A stretch of DNA of 48,416 nucleotides. Origin: Candidatus Poribacteria bacterium (GTDB lineage: Bacteria > Poribacteria > WGA-4E > WGA-3G). A program made the translations under genes and the position numbers. Location: contig JAJEET010000023.1 of the NCBI GenBank assembly GCA_022820835.1, positions 1 to 48,416 of the forward strand, given 5' to 3'. This document shows positions 10,476-18,450 of the stretch, one piece after another. Each line of letters opens with the position of its first letter. Position 1 is the first letter of the stretch. The notes under the pieces are model-generated. The model was not told the origin of the DNA. It searched no databases and worked only from the letters and a program-made list of their open reading frames with translations.

Positions 10476-11372
10476 ATGTTGCAAAAATTAGAAGTTAGAC
10501 GGATGGGACGGACTGAGATGCGTCCGAACGCACTTGCGCTCGGTGCAGCGTGGCTCTGGCGGAAACCGGATGCTGAAGTTATCGGTGCGATCCGACGCGG
10601 TATTGAACTCGGCATTAATTACATTGACACTTATCCCGGACACGCTGAACACTTGTGGGGAGAAGCACTCTCAGGTGGGTTGCGCGAAAAGGTTTATCTG
10701 CAAGCGAAGGTCGGCACGCATCCTGAAAGACGGAAAGATTTCTCTGTTGAGGGTACACGCTGGAGTGTCACGAATAGCCTCAAGGACCTCCGCACGGATT
10801 ATCTGGATGCGGTGCTTATCCACGACCCCATGGATATGGAGAGCGTCCTGGCACCCGGATGTGCTTTGGATACGTTGTTAGAAATGAAAGCGGAAGGCTA
10901 TATTCGACACATCGGTGCGGGTGTGCGTTCCCATGAATTCCACAAAGAACTCATCGAAACCGGACATATTGATATTATCCTGACCTTCTTGGATTATACG
11001 CTGCTATCCCAATCTGTAGCCGAGACGACGTTGCCGTTGGCACGCGAACACGATGTCGGTATCATCCTTGCAAGTCCTTTAGGTATGGGGAGTTTGACGG
11101 GTGCGGAACCGAATGTCGAAGATGAACGCCGACGCAACCCGGATGCTGAACCGAAGGCGTATATGATGTGGAAGTGGTGTCAGGAACGTGGCGTAAATAT
11201 CCGTCACTTGGCGATGCAGTTTTGTCTCGCCGCACCGATAGACGGTGTTGTGATGTTCGGTCCTGCGGACAAAGCACAAGTAGAGGACGGGTACGAAGCC
11301 GCTACGGCTGACATCTCAGAAGATACTTGGCAGGCATTTGAATCGGAATTCGGTATCAAGCGCGGGATGTAA
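10476..11372 (+). CDS. Aldo/keto reductase family protein with altered catalytic tetrad
   Basis: This 298-residue TIM-barrel protein follows the AKR pattern: RMGRTEMRPNALALG at the start, INYIDTYPG after beta-2, LQAKVGTH and DAVLIHDP. The usual tetrad is Asp, Tyr, Lys and His. The Asp (IDT), Lys (QAK) and His (IHD) are visible. The Tyr of the normal DTAPxYG motif is replaced, because the sequence reads DTYPGHAEHLWG and is shorter. It may be an AKR-fold oxidoreductase with another acid or a non-reductase member. An upstream TTG would add 17 residues; I prefer the ATG at 10476 with AAAGGAAGAG before it. An antitoxin-like gene follows after 25 bases. Confidence 0.8.
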   Translation: MLQKLEVRRMGRTEMRPNALALGAAWLWRKPDAEVIGAIRRGIELGINYIDTYPGHAEHLWGEALSGGLREKVYLQAKVGTHPERRKDFSVEGTRWSVTNSLKDLRTDYLDAVLIHDPMDMESVLAPGCALDTLLEMKAEGYIRHIGAGVRSHEFHKELIETGHIDIILTFLDYTLLSQSVAETTLPLAREHDVGIILASPLGMGSLTGAEPNVEDERRRNPDAEPKAYMMWKWCQERGVNIRHLAMQFCLAAPIDGVVMFGPADKAQVEDGYEAATADISEDTWQAFESEFGIKRGM

Positions 11373-11397
11373 ACGCAAAATTTAAGGAGAGTCAATT

Positions 11398-11610
11398 ATG
11401 AATGCACCAAATCTTTCCGACGAGAAAATCTGCAAACTCCATTCCAAACAGACGAAAGCAGCCGCTTGGAATGGACTCCGACGCGTCATGGAAAGTGTCC
11501 ACAGAAAAAACAGAGGGACAAGCGAAGAAGAAGTCACCGCAGATGTCCAACGCGCAGTTGCTGAACTTCGTCAGGAGGAATATGAAAAGGAAACCTCGCG
11601 TTGTTCTTGA
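11398..11610 (+). CDS. Small antitoxin-like protein paired with a truncated PIN toxin
   Basis: This 70-residue charged protein has AAGGAGAG ten bases before its ATG. It is mostly helical by composition (SEEEVTADVQRAVAELRQEE). I do not recognise a named family. A second reading frame starting at the ATG at 11582 overlaps its end by 29 bases. That frame has its own AGGAGG and begins like a PIN-domain toxin, an arrangement typical of type II toxin-antitoxin pairs. The antitoxin role is inferred from this context. Confidence 0.6.
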   Translation: MNAPNLSDEKICKLHSKQTKAAAWNGLRRVMESVHRKNRGTSEEEVTADVQRAVAELRQEEYEKETSRCS

Positions 11611-11643
11611 TAGTGTGGTTGCAGTAAGTTCATTACATAAAAC
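11582..11643 (+). pseudogene. Truncated PIN-domain (VapC-like) toxin remnant
   Basis: After AGGAGG, an ATG opens the reading frame MKRKPRVVLDSVVAVSSL, which matches the first strand of PIN-domain RNases (RVVLDTNVLVSAL type) and retains the first catalytic Asp. After about 18 codons the frame runs into the antisense of trpA, so more than 100 residues are missing. The Asn usually found two residues after the Asp is a Val here. Too little remains for an active nuclease. Confidence 0.5.
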
Positions 11644-12444
11644 TTACACCTTCACACCTGCTGCTAAATCTGACGCGAATTCCTTCACTGCAGTAAGCAA
11701 TTTTTCCTCGTCGTTGATATGCTTCTCATAAACATTGATGATAGCACTCGCTACAATCGCGCCATCGGCGACTTGTGCGACCTGCGTTGCCTGCTCAGGC
11801 GTTGATATACCGAAACCGACACTAATCGGTTTATCTGTATGTTTTCGGAGTTCTGCGATCATCGGTGCGACTTCGTCTGATAACATCGTCCGCGCTCCTG
11901 TTACACCGGTTACGGAGACACAATAGATAAATCCGGTGCTGACGGATGCGATTAATTTCATCCGTTCCGGCGGACTTGTCGGCGCGACGAGAAAGATCGT
12001 AGCGAGGTTATAGCGCGGTGCGATTTCAAGCAGCGAATGTGCCTGCTCTGGTGGTAGGTCTGGGACGATGAGCCCGTCAATGCCTGCAGCTTGCGCTGCC
12101 TTACAGAATGCCGTTTCTCCCATCCGAAAGATCGGGTTATAGTAACTCATGAGAGCAATCGGGATGTCTGTATCTTTACGGACAGATGTCGCTATTTCCA
12201 AAATCTGCGGGAGCGAGATATTATGTGTAAGTGCGCGTTCGCTTGCACGTTGGATGGTGGGTCCATCTGCGATCGGATCGGAGAATGGGACACCAAGTTC
12301 GATGAGGTCCGCGCCTGCTTCCTCAAGCGTGCGGAAGAGTTTGGAAGTAAGTTCAGGACTCGGATCACCAGCACAGACATACGGCATAAATGCACTGGCA
12401 CCTTGTTCTCGGAGTTCTTGGAATTTTTTATCAATTCGGTTCAT
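11644..12444 (-). CDS. trpA: Tryptophan synthase alpha subunit
   Basis: This 266-residue TIM barrel cleaves indole-3-glycerol phosphate to indole, which is passed to TrpB. The catalytic Glu is in DLIELGVPFSDP and the catalytic Asp in the following PIADGPTIQRASERAL. Phosphate-binding loops such as SVGFGISTPEQA are present. The length is normal. It stands alone here, with no other trp gene in the window. A consensus promoter lies 40-70 bases upstream, so it is probably transcribed by itself. Confidence 0.95.
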   Translation of the reverse strand: MNRIDKKFQELREQGASAFMPYVCAGDPSPELTSKLFRTLEEAGADLIELGVPFSDPIADGPTIQRASERALTHNISLPQILEIATSVRKDTDIPIALMSYYNPIFRMGETAFCKAAQAAGIDGLIVPDLPPEQAHSLLEIAPRYNLATIFLVAPTSPPERMKLIASVSTGFIYCVSVTGVTGARTMLSDEVAPMIAELRKHTDKPISVGFGISTPEQATQVAQVADGAIVASAIINVYEKHINDEEKLLTAVKEFASDLAAGVKV

Positions 12445-12483
12445 GGGTATAATTGCGTTCCGACTTTCTGTTAAGTTTTTTCA

Positions 12484-12512
12484 ATTATACCTTGCATGGA
12501 TTGAATTGTCAA
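12484..12512 (-). promoter_or_regulatory. Consensus sigma-70 promoter for trpA
   Basis: On the minus strand TTGACA (12512-12507) and TATAAT (12489-12484) are both perfect and separated by exactly 17 bases. The predicted start of transcription gives a leader of about 33 bases before the trpA ATG. No leader peptide or attenuator fits in that length. Confidence 0.8.
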
Positions 12513-12586
12513 ATTGCTTTTCCTATATCCTATATTTTCCGGACAGCAAATCAGACTTAGTTGAGATGGAATCGAAATGATAGATA

Positions 12587-13020
12587 TCAGGGAACCCGGG
12601 GCTTATATTCAGTTTTCATTTCAGCTAATTTTTCAAAGATATTATCTCTCGATAAGCGGTTGAGGGCCTTGCGGACCCTCTCAACCGAATTTTTATCAAC
12701 CAAACCAATAGCATGAGCGGCTGTATTACGTTCACATGTTATCACATCCCACACGCTCAAAAGATTATTCCAGTCTCCAACAAGCCGAGCAGGCATATTA
12801 CCTGGGCACCTTATTCCTCTGCACACCTCCAATGAGCGGCCTATTGATGGTGGAGACCAAATTCTGTTATCATGCGTTCTGTTGAAATTTACATTATCAA
12901 ATACAGCATTGCTGATCCTCGGGTCAAACAAATTGAAGTACAACGGTAAACGAATTCTAAGACTTTCACGGATCCAATGAATAACCGAAAAATTAATCTC
13001 CTTTTCAAATACTTTTGCTA
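12587..13020 (-). pseudogene. HEPN-like protein, N-terminus removed by an IS5-type element
   Basis: The open frame continues rightward into the transposase remnant, but only about the last 145 residues look like real protein. Near the end, ITCERNTAAHAIGLVDKNS contains an R-x4-H motif embedded in helices (VERVRKALNRLSRDNIFEKL), as in HEPN-fold RNases and Swt1-type HEPN domains. HEPN proteins often serve in toxin-antitoxin or phage defence systems. The upstream part is replaced by transposase sequence beginning near 13020, so I call it a truncated gene. The family assignment rests mainly on this motif. Confidence 0.4.
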
Positions 13021-13028
13021 CGTAGTGT

Positions 13029-13385
13029 TTACATTTTTTTAGTGGTGATAAGTATAGCGGCAAAATAGACGAATCCGAGGTATTGGACCGCGTATTTATC
13101 ATAGCGCGTGGCAACTTGACGATACTGTTTCAAACGGTGAAAAAAACGTTCTATGACATTGCGAAGTTTATACAAAACTTCATCATAAGGGCGATCTTCA
13201 GTCCGATTTTTCCGAGGCCGAATAACCGCTTCGGCACCCTCGGCAGTAATCTCTGCCCGAAAAGCATCCGAGTCGTAAGCAGTATCAGCAATAACCGACT
13301 CATAAGTGTAGCCAGCAATCAACGCGGGTCCTTGCGTGATGTCATGGCGTTGTCCCGATGTCAAGGTGAAACGTAAGGGTAGAAA
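13029..13385 (-). pseudogene. IS5-family (IS427-like) transposase, C-terminal half
   Basis: About 117 residues from LPLRFTLTSGQRHDITQ to the stop match the C-terminal half of IS5-family DDE transposases. The second catalytic Asp is in VIADTAYDSDAF. The third acidic residue is in the Y-R-E-K region (YKLRNVIERFFHRLKQYRQ). The N-terminal half with the first Asp is missing, so it cannot be active. GTAGTGTTTACA just left of the stop (about 13022-13033) may be the surviving terminal repeat. Residues upstream of LPLRF in the open frame do not resemble transposase. Confidence 0.75.
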
Positions 13386-13450
13386 GTTATCACTCATAGA
13401 TGTTCGGCAATGCTTTGAGAAACGGCAGGAAACTGTCCCATGACAGAACA

Positions 13451-13714
13451 CTAGGTCCCGAAGTCCAACGCTTCATCAATACGCTCGAGAATCCACTCTT
13501 TAATAAGCTCCCCTGCTGGTATGCCGCGTTCCTCAGCAAGCCTTATCACAACTTCTACGTCTTCGGATGTTAACCAGACAGAGGCTTTGAATTCATCGCC
13601 TTGTTTCAAGAGCGCACCCTCTTGTTGATCTATCTCTTGGGCTGCGAAGTATTCATCCTCATCGTAGACATCTTCGTATTCTTCAACTTCGGGATCTATG
13701 ATGTGTTTAAGCAT
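13451..13714 (-). CDS. CopG-like antitoxin, copy 1
   Basis: An 87-residue protein. The acidic N-terminus (PEVEEYEDVYDEDEYFAAQE) is followed by a strand-helix-helix unit (EFKASVWLTSEDVEVVIRLA, ERGIPAGELIKEWILERI) that resembles BrnA/CopG-type ribbon-helix-helix antitoxins. A near-identical paralogue lies at 15793-16056. It starts 18 bases after the AAA ATPase/nuclease gene on the same strand and is probably co-transcribed with it. No BrnT or other small toxin is adjacent. An antitoxin or repressor role is inferred from family resemblance. Confidence 0.65.
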   Translation of the reverse strand: MLKHIIDPEVEEYEDVYDEDEYFAAQEIDQQEGALLKQGDEFKASVWLTSEDVEVVIRLAEERGIPAGELIKEWILERIDEALDFGT

Positions 13715-13732
13715 TATCAGTTCCTCCTATGT

Positions 13733-15343
13733 TTAATCCCGAAGAGATGACGGACTTTGTTGGATAACAGGAATGACGTAACTTCGGATCGTAAAACCCT
13801 GCACCTCCTCTGTCTCTGTCCGCGGTTCTGGGACATTGCGATGATCAAAGACAACGTAGTATCCTTCTATCGCCTTCTCCAATTTGAGATACGCGGCGAG
13901 CTGCTGCTTGCCTTTCTGATAATGAAGTTCACCTCTCCAAATCTTAGTCTCAACGATGTATTTTCGTTGGTTGTAGATGATGAAGAGGTCTATCCTACCA
14001 CGTCCCGTTTGGACTTCAAGGTACATGCTGCCACCCGCCGTTTGGACGAACCCGTCAAGATAGGTGAGGAGAAGATGCCTACCGACAGATTCTTGCGGTG
14101 TTTGTGGCACTTGCAGAATTCGGAAACCGGCCCGCGCTATGAAGTCCCGGAAATTATCAAGCAGTGCCCGCATCTCAATCTCGCCTGTGTCTGTGAGGTA
14201 AGCCCGGAAACCTATGGTACTGTTTTCAGGGAAGTACACTTCTTCGAGCCCGTTCACTGTCGGTTTGAATGCTTGCAGGATGCGGAAGAGATAAATCGGA
14301 TTGGCAATGTTGCATAAACCATCTGTCCCCTCTGTAATAACACCATAAGTAGCGAGTTCACTGATAATTTCATCGTCGAGATTGAAGGGTACGCCGTCTT
14401 CATAAGCTGTAATTCGCATGAGAACTTTTTCAAAGCGTGGATCCTTGCGAATATTGGTTGTCAGATGTTCAATGTTAGTGTTCCGACGGCGGAGGAGCTG
14501 CCTGTGTGCGATCGTCCAATGCGCCATTGTAATCGTCTCGGTTTTCGGGATGCCCATCTCTTCTGTGAGAATCTGCGCGAGGCGATTGACAAGGACAGGT
14601 TGACCTGCGGTTTGCTTATGGATAGATGTGATAACTTCGGGCGCGAAGGCTTGACCGACTTCATCCGTGTATTGTCCAAGCAATTCACGCACCTCCTCAA
14701 TTGTGAAGTTGGGCAAATGGAATTCATCCTGAATATTGAACGGCGAAATGGAACGATCATAGTTGAGTTGGGTGATACTCTTAACGCCGACAATGCTGAC
14801 GCTATGCGGGCATCGGGGTTTACCAGCGATGTAGATGTGGCGCAGCGTATGGAGAAAATCACTCAGGGCCGCTTGTGGAATGCCATCAAACTCGTCAATA
14901 ACAATGACGGCCTTTTGTTCATTATATTCACGGTCGAGGAAATTTGCAAACTGCCTAAAGAATTCCAGCAATGAAAGATGATCGGTGAGCGTTGTGTTTG
15001 CTAAAAATTGTGCTAAAGCGTCCGAAGGTGCGCTGTCGCGTTTCTGGAAAATCTGCTCAATTCCGCGGTGGATCTGCCGGTAGAGATGCCCATAGAAAAT
15101 GGAAGTGGAAAGGTTTTTATAGATATCAAAATTCAGCGGAATCGGAAAGTAGTTGAGCTCTTCTGTTATAAGCCTATCAAGGGCACGCTGAAAGAAGGTG
15201 GTCTTGCCGGTTTGACGCGGTGCAAAGATAACGATATACCTGCCTTCTTTGATGCGGTTGATGAAATCGTTAATCCTCTCAGCGCGTGCGACGACATAGT
15301 TTTCCGATGGATGCACGGGGCCTTGGGTGCCGAAACGTCTCAT
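13733..15343 (-). CDS. AAA-like ATPase with C-terminal PD-(D/E)XK nuclease-like domain
   Basis: This 536-residue protein begins with a STAND/AAA-like P-loop module. Walker A is IFAPRQTGKTT (residues about 39-49) and Walker B is AVIVIDEFDGI (145-155). A winged-helix-like middle follows. The C-terminal region (about 440-500) has E-x-D-E-x-K spacing in YLEVQTGRGRIDLF and YIVETKIWRGEL, the pattern of PD-(D/E)XK nucleases. Proteins of this design are common mobile genes of uncertain function in bacteria with many accessory elements. GAGAGGAAC precedes the ATG. The flanking duplicate antitoxin genes suggest it arrived with, or inserted into, a toxin-antitoxin locus. Confidence 0.8.
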   Translation of the reverse strand: MRRFGTQGPVHPSENYVVARAERINDFINRIKEGRYIVIFAPRQTGKTTFFQRALDRLITEELNYFPIPLNFDIYKNLSTSIFYGHLYRQIHRGIEQIFQKRDSAPSDALAQFLANTTLTDHLSLLEFFRQFANFLDREYNEQKAVIVIDEFDGIPQAALSDFLHTLRHIYIAGKPRCPHSVSIVGVKSITQLNYDRSISPFNIQDEFHLPNFTIEEVRELLGQYTDEVGQAFAPEVITSIHKQTAGQPVLVNRLAQILTEEMGIPKTETITMAHWTIAHRQLLRRRNTNIEHLTTNIRKDPRFEKVLMRITAYEDGVPFNLDDEIISELATYGVITEGTDGLCNIANPIYLFRILQAFKPTVNGLEEVYFPENSTIGFRAYLTDTGEIEMRALLDNFRDFIARAGFRILQVPQTPQESVGRHLLLTYLDGFVQTAGGSMYLEVQTGRGRIDLFIIYNQRKYIVETKIWRGELHYQKGKQQLAAYLKLEKAIEGYYVVFDHRNVPEPRTETEEVQGFTIRSYVIPVIQQSPSSLRD

Positions 15344-15469
15344 GTTCCTCTCCGTTTCTGGTGGGTCTCAATATTATTTTTCCGGTCTCAGCAACGTATT
15401 ATATCACATTTCTGTAGGAAAATCCATACTGAATTTTCTGCAGTAGCAGCCTTGCAATCTCGTTGCTAA

Positions 15470-15754
15470 TATGCTATACCTTTCAATCCGACCCTTGTGG
15501 TAGAGGTGCTCTCACCATCTACTGAAGCGTTTGATAAAGGCGAGAAATTTAGGCACTATCAGGAACTTGCTTCTTTGCGGGAATACATCCTCGTTTCACA
15601 GGACAGGGTTCGGGTTGAATCCTATCGTCTTACCCAGACGCAGTGGGTTCAGACCGAGTTTCAAGCACGTGGGGATGTGCTGCCGCTGGTTTCCATCGGA
15701 TGTGAATTACCGTTTCCGGATATTTATAGACGCGTTCCCGAAGTCATTTTGTAG
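15470..15754 (+). pseudogene. Uma2-family (DUF820) endonuclease remnant
   Basis: The frame from 15470 reads YAIPFNPTLVVEVLSPSTEA followed by FDKGEKFRHYQELASLREYI, which is the C-terminal half of Uma2 proteins (PD-(D/E)XK fold; Glu of VEVLSPST and Lys of DKGEKF are conserved). A stop codon immediately precedes it, and the first hundred or so residues are missing. No start codon with a ribosome binding site is evident. It lies between the two antitoxin copies. Confidence 0.65.
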
Positions 15755-15792
15755 TGCCGTGAATTGCCTCCGCCCAACCTTCCGAAAAACGG

Positions 15793-16056
15793 TTAGGTAC
15801 CGATGTCTAATGCTTCATTGATACGCTCAAGAATCCATTCTTCGATAAGTTCACCGGCCGGCATCCCCCGGTCTTCAGCAAGCCTTATCAAAACCTCGGT
15901 GTCTTCGGCTGTTAGCCAGACAGAGGCTTTAAATTCATTGCCCTGTTTCAAAAGCGCGCCCTCCTGTTGCTGCATCTCTTGGGCTGCGAAGTATTCATGG
16001 TTATCGTAGACATCCTCGTATTCTTCAACTTCGGGATCTATAATGTGTTTAAACAT
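15793..16056 (-). CDS. CopG-like antitoxin, copy 2
   Basis: This 87-residue paralogue of the protein at 13451-13714 has the same length and about 85 percent identical residues by eye, with differences concentrated in the acidic N-terminus and helix 2. The start is the ATG at 16056 (MFKHIIDPEVEEYED); a longer open frame to 16137 has no matching sequence in the other copy. No toxin gene is adjacent on either side. The two copies and the DNA between them look like a duplication. Confidence 0.65.
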   Translation of the reverse strand: MFKHIIDPEVEEYEDVYDNHEYFAAQEMQQQEGALLKQGNEFKASVWLTAEDTEVLIRLAEDRGMPAGELIEEWILERINEALDIGT

Positions 16057-16361
16057 GATTTTCCTTTCTAAGATAGTCTTCAGAACCGACGTGTTCAAAA
16101 AAGCAGGGAGGTTAAGCTGTGCCTGAACCCTCACCATCCGCTTAATCCTGAGATGCTGAGGGCTTTTCTTGCCTTACAGAAATAAAAAGCAAACTTAACT
16201 TTACGGACTTTTGGAGAGGATACCATTTTTCTTGACAAACTTCAACTCATATCTTCAAAAAAACACTGCCAAAAACTTTACACACCCGCTGAGTCAGGAA
16301 GATTTAGTTTTCGGTTCCGATCTTGGTTTTGGTTGACAGAAACTAACGTTTAGACGCAAGA

Positions 16362-16392
16362 TCGCGAGCACAGCTCGCTCCTACAGCGGAGG
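16362..16392. repeat. Small hairpin repeat, copy 2 (TCGCGAG...CTCGCTCCTAC)
   Basis: TCGCGAG-CACAG-CTCGCTCCTAC followed by a GGAGG matches the copy at 7746-7775 except in the loop. Both lie between genes, consistent with a REP-like element. Confidence 0.5.
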
Positions 16393-16454
16393 CGTATTCA
16401 TATAGATAAAGTAAATATTGAAAAATAAATAGCCCTGCGCTGAGTACTTCTGGT

Positions 16455-16483
16455 TTGACATACGTCTGCTATTGTGATATAAT
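16455..16483 (+). promoter_or_regulatory. Perfect sigma-70 promoter for argS
   Basis: TTGACA (16455-16460), a 17-base spacer and TATAAT (16478-16483) match the full consensus. Transcription should begin near 16490, giving a leader of about 56 bases. Confidence 0.85.
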
Positions 16484-16545
16484 TTTGCTTATTGAAAACG
16501 TAAACCCGATAAAAAACTAGCTGATATACACCTTAGTTTGTTGAT

Positions 16546-18255
16546 ATGAATACAATAAAAACAGAAGTCTATACTATTTTAGAAGATGCGATCCGTGCTG
16601 CTGTTGCAGCCGGAGAACTCGCTATATCTGAAGTACCCACTATTCCGTTCTCACCTACGAAAACACCTGAACACGGCGATATTGCTACCCCGATTGCATT
16701 AGGACTCGCGAAACAGGCGCGGATGGCACCGCGTAATATCGCTGAAATAATTCGTAAGCACATAGACCCCGCCGCGCACCCCATTATCCGCAAAATTGAC
16801 ATCGCTGGTGCAGGTTTTATCAATATCCATCTTTCCGATAACTGGCTCTATGACACACTGCAGACAATTGCGGCGATGCAGGCGGCTTATGGCAGCAGTG
16901 ATAAGGGCGCAGGAAAACGGGTACAAATAGAATTCGTCAGTGCCAACCCGACGGGTCCCCTCAATATCGTCAGCGGTCGCGCCGCAGCGGTCGGGGATAC
17001 ACTCGTCAACCTGCTAAATGCTGTCGGCTATGAGGCGATCCGTGAGTTTTATGTCAATGATGCCGGTGGACAGGTTGAACGGCTCGGTGAATCCATTGAT
17101 GTCCGCTACCGGCAAGTACTCGGTGAAGAAGGCTTGGAAATCCCAGAAGGCGGGTACCAAGGTGAATATCTCACCGAATTCGCGCAGACGATTGTTGAAA
17201 CGGATGGCGATAGCCATCTTCAACTTGAGAAAGACAAACGGGTCGCGCTATTCCGTGATAAAGGTATTGCACATATCTTGTCGCAACAGAGAGCGTCATT
17301 AGAACGTTTCAAAGTCGATTTCGATGTTTGGACAAGTGAGCAGGCGATCCGAAATAGTGGGAAACCTGAAGAAATTATGCAAACCTTCCGCGAGAAATCG
17401 TATCTCTACGAAGCGGAAGGTGCGACATGGTTCCGAATGTCAGACTTCGGGGACGACAAGGATTGTGTCGTTATTAGGCAGAACGGTGAATATACCTACT
17501 TTGTCCCTGATGCCGCTTACCATCGAGACAAGTTTGATCGCGGATTCAATACAGTTATTGACCTGTTCGGTCCAGATCATCAGGGACACATCAGTAGGCT
17601 CAAAAATTTCGTGAAAGCACTCGGCTTACCCGACGATTGGCTCGAAATATCCATTATTCAACAGGTGAACCTCGTCGATGCGGAAGGCAACCGATTAGAT
17701 ATGTCGAAACGGCGCGGTCAGTTCTTTACGCTTGATGCACTTATCGACGAGTTAGCGGAGACCGTCGGCGAAGAATTCGCAGTGGATGTTGCGCGATATT
17801 TCTTTCTTATGCGTGCCAACAACACCCATCTCGATTTCAATATGGAATTGGCACTCACGCACGCGAGCGAAAACCCGGTCTTCTATATCCAATATGCGCA
17901 TGCTCGGTGCTGTAGCATCTTCGAGCAGGGAGGCGAACATGGGATCGTCGCAAAACCTATCGAAGAGGTCTCACTACAGCAGTTGAACGAACCGATAGAG
18001 CATGAACTCATCCGCAAGTTAGCCGAATTTCCGTCAATCGTGCTCCTGAGCGCAGAGACACGCGAGGCACACCGCGTGCCACACTACTTACATGAACTCG
18101 CGGGGATTTTTCACCCGTACTATAACCAGCACCGAGTCTTAGATTCGGAAGATCTGGAAAAAACATACGCCCGGCTTATCCTGGTCCAGAGCGTGCAAAC
18201 AGTATTGAAAAACGGGCTGACACTTTTAGGTATTTCTGCCCCTGAATCTATGTAG
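16546..18255 (+). CDS. argS: Arginyl-tRNA synthetase, variant HIGH motif
   Basis: This 569-residue class Ia synthetase charges tRNA-Arg. An N-terminal Add-1 domain (about 1-100) precedes the catalytic Rossmann domain. The signature region reads SANPTGPLNIVSGRAAAVGD, where most ArgRS have PTGPLHxGHxRG; both His residues of HIGH are replaced (NIVS). The second motif reads LDMSKRRGQFF, close to KMSKS. A C-terminal DALR anticodon-binding domain contains YIQYAHARCCSI. Length and other blocks are normal, so I expect a functional enzyme. I recall similar NxVS variants in some other phyla but could not check. A perfect promoter lies upstream. Confidence 0.93.
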   Translation: MNTIKTEVYTILEDAIRAAVAAGELAISEVPTIPFSPTKTPEHGDIATPIALGLAKQARMAPRNIAEIIRKHIDPAAHPIIRKIDIAGAGFINIHLSDNWLYDTLQTIAAMQAAYGSSDKGAGKRVQIEFVSANPTGPLNIVSGRAAAVGDTLVNLLNAVGYEAIREFYVNDAGGQVERLGESIDVRYRQVLGEEGLEIPEGGYQGEYLTEFAQTIVETDGDSHLQLEKDKRVALFRDKGIAHILSQQRASLERFKVDFDVWTSEQAIRNSGKPEEIMQTFREKSYLYEAEGATWFRMSDFGDDKDCVVIRQNGEYTYFVPDAAYHRDKFDRGFNTVIDLFGPDHQGHISRLKNFVKALGLPDDWLEISIIQQVNLVDAEGNRLDMSKRRGQFFTLDALIDELAETVGEEFAVDVARYFFLMRANNTHLDFNMELALTHASENPVFYIQYAHARCCSIFEQGGEHGIVAKPIEEVSLQQLNEPIEHELIRKLAEFPSIVLLSAETREAHRVPHYLHELAGIFHPYYNQHRVLDSEDLEKTYARLILVQSVQTVLKNGLTLLGISAPESM

Positions 18256-18289
18256 TTGGCTGTCAGCAGTCAGCAGTCGGCTATCAGCA
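18256..18289. repeat. Intergenic repeat, left arm (TTGGCTGTCAGC...GGCTATCAGC)
   Basis: Right after argS lies TTGGCTGTCAGCAGTCAGCA and then GTCGGCTATCAGC. It is inverted relative to the sequence at 18402-18432 (GCTGATAGCCGACAGCCAA). The pair brackets about 110 bases and could form a long imperfect hairpin or mark a small non-autonomous element. Confidence 0.5.
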
Positions 18290-18401
18290 AAGAGGTGTTT
18301 TTGTAACAATTCACCGAAACTTGGAGTATCAAGTATCGTAGCATCTATAGAACGTCTGGCAGTTACAAACGTTTTTGGCTGCCACAATGATCGTGTAACT
18401 T

Positions 18402-18432
18402 CTGAGGGCTGAGGGCTGATAGCCGACAGCCA
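18402..18432. repeat. Intergenic repeat, right arm (GCTGATAGCCGACAGCCAA)
   Basis: This is the reverse complement of the ends of the 18256-18289 repeat, preceded by a GAGGGCTGAGGGCTGA duplication. It ends 18 bases before the aminotransferase start at 18451. Confidence 0.5.
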
Positions 18433-18450
18433 ATGATAATAGGAAAAAAT

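Larger units (their letters stand above)
16057..16545. other. Intergenic region upstream of argS
   Basis: The stretch contains the small hairpin repeat at 16362-16392 and the argS promoter at 16455-16483. TTGACA words at 16232 and 16334 lack a -10 at suitable spacing. I see no ORF with protein-like content and no recognisable T-box stem ending in the usual TGG box. Confidence 0.55.

Noticed and set aside
13757..14974. Plus-strand frames of 186 and 169 residues
   Set aside because: Both are antisense to the AAA ATPase/nuclease gene and have no protein-like motifs.
16057..16545. T-box or other riboswitch before argS
   Set aside because: The promoter is only about 60 bases from the start, leaving no room for a T-box leader, and no specifier stem is seen.
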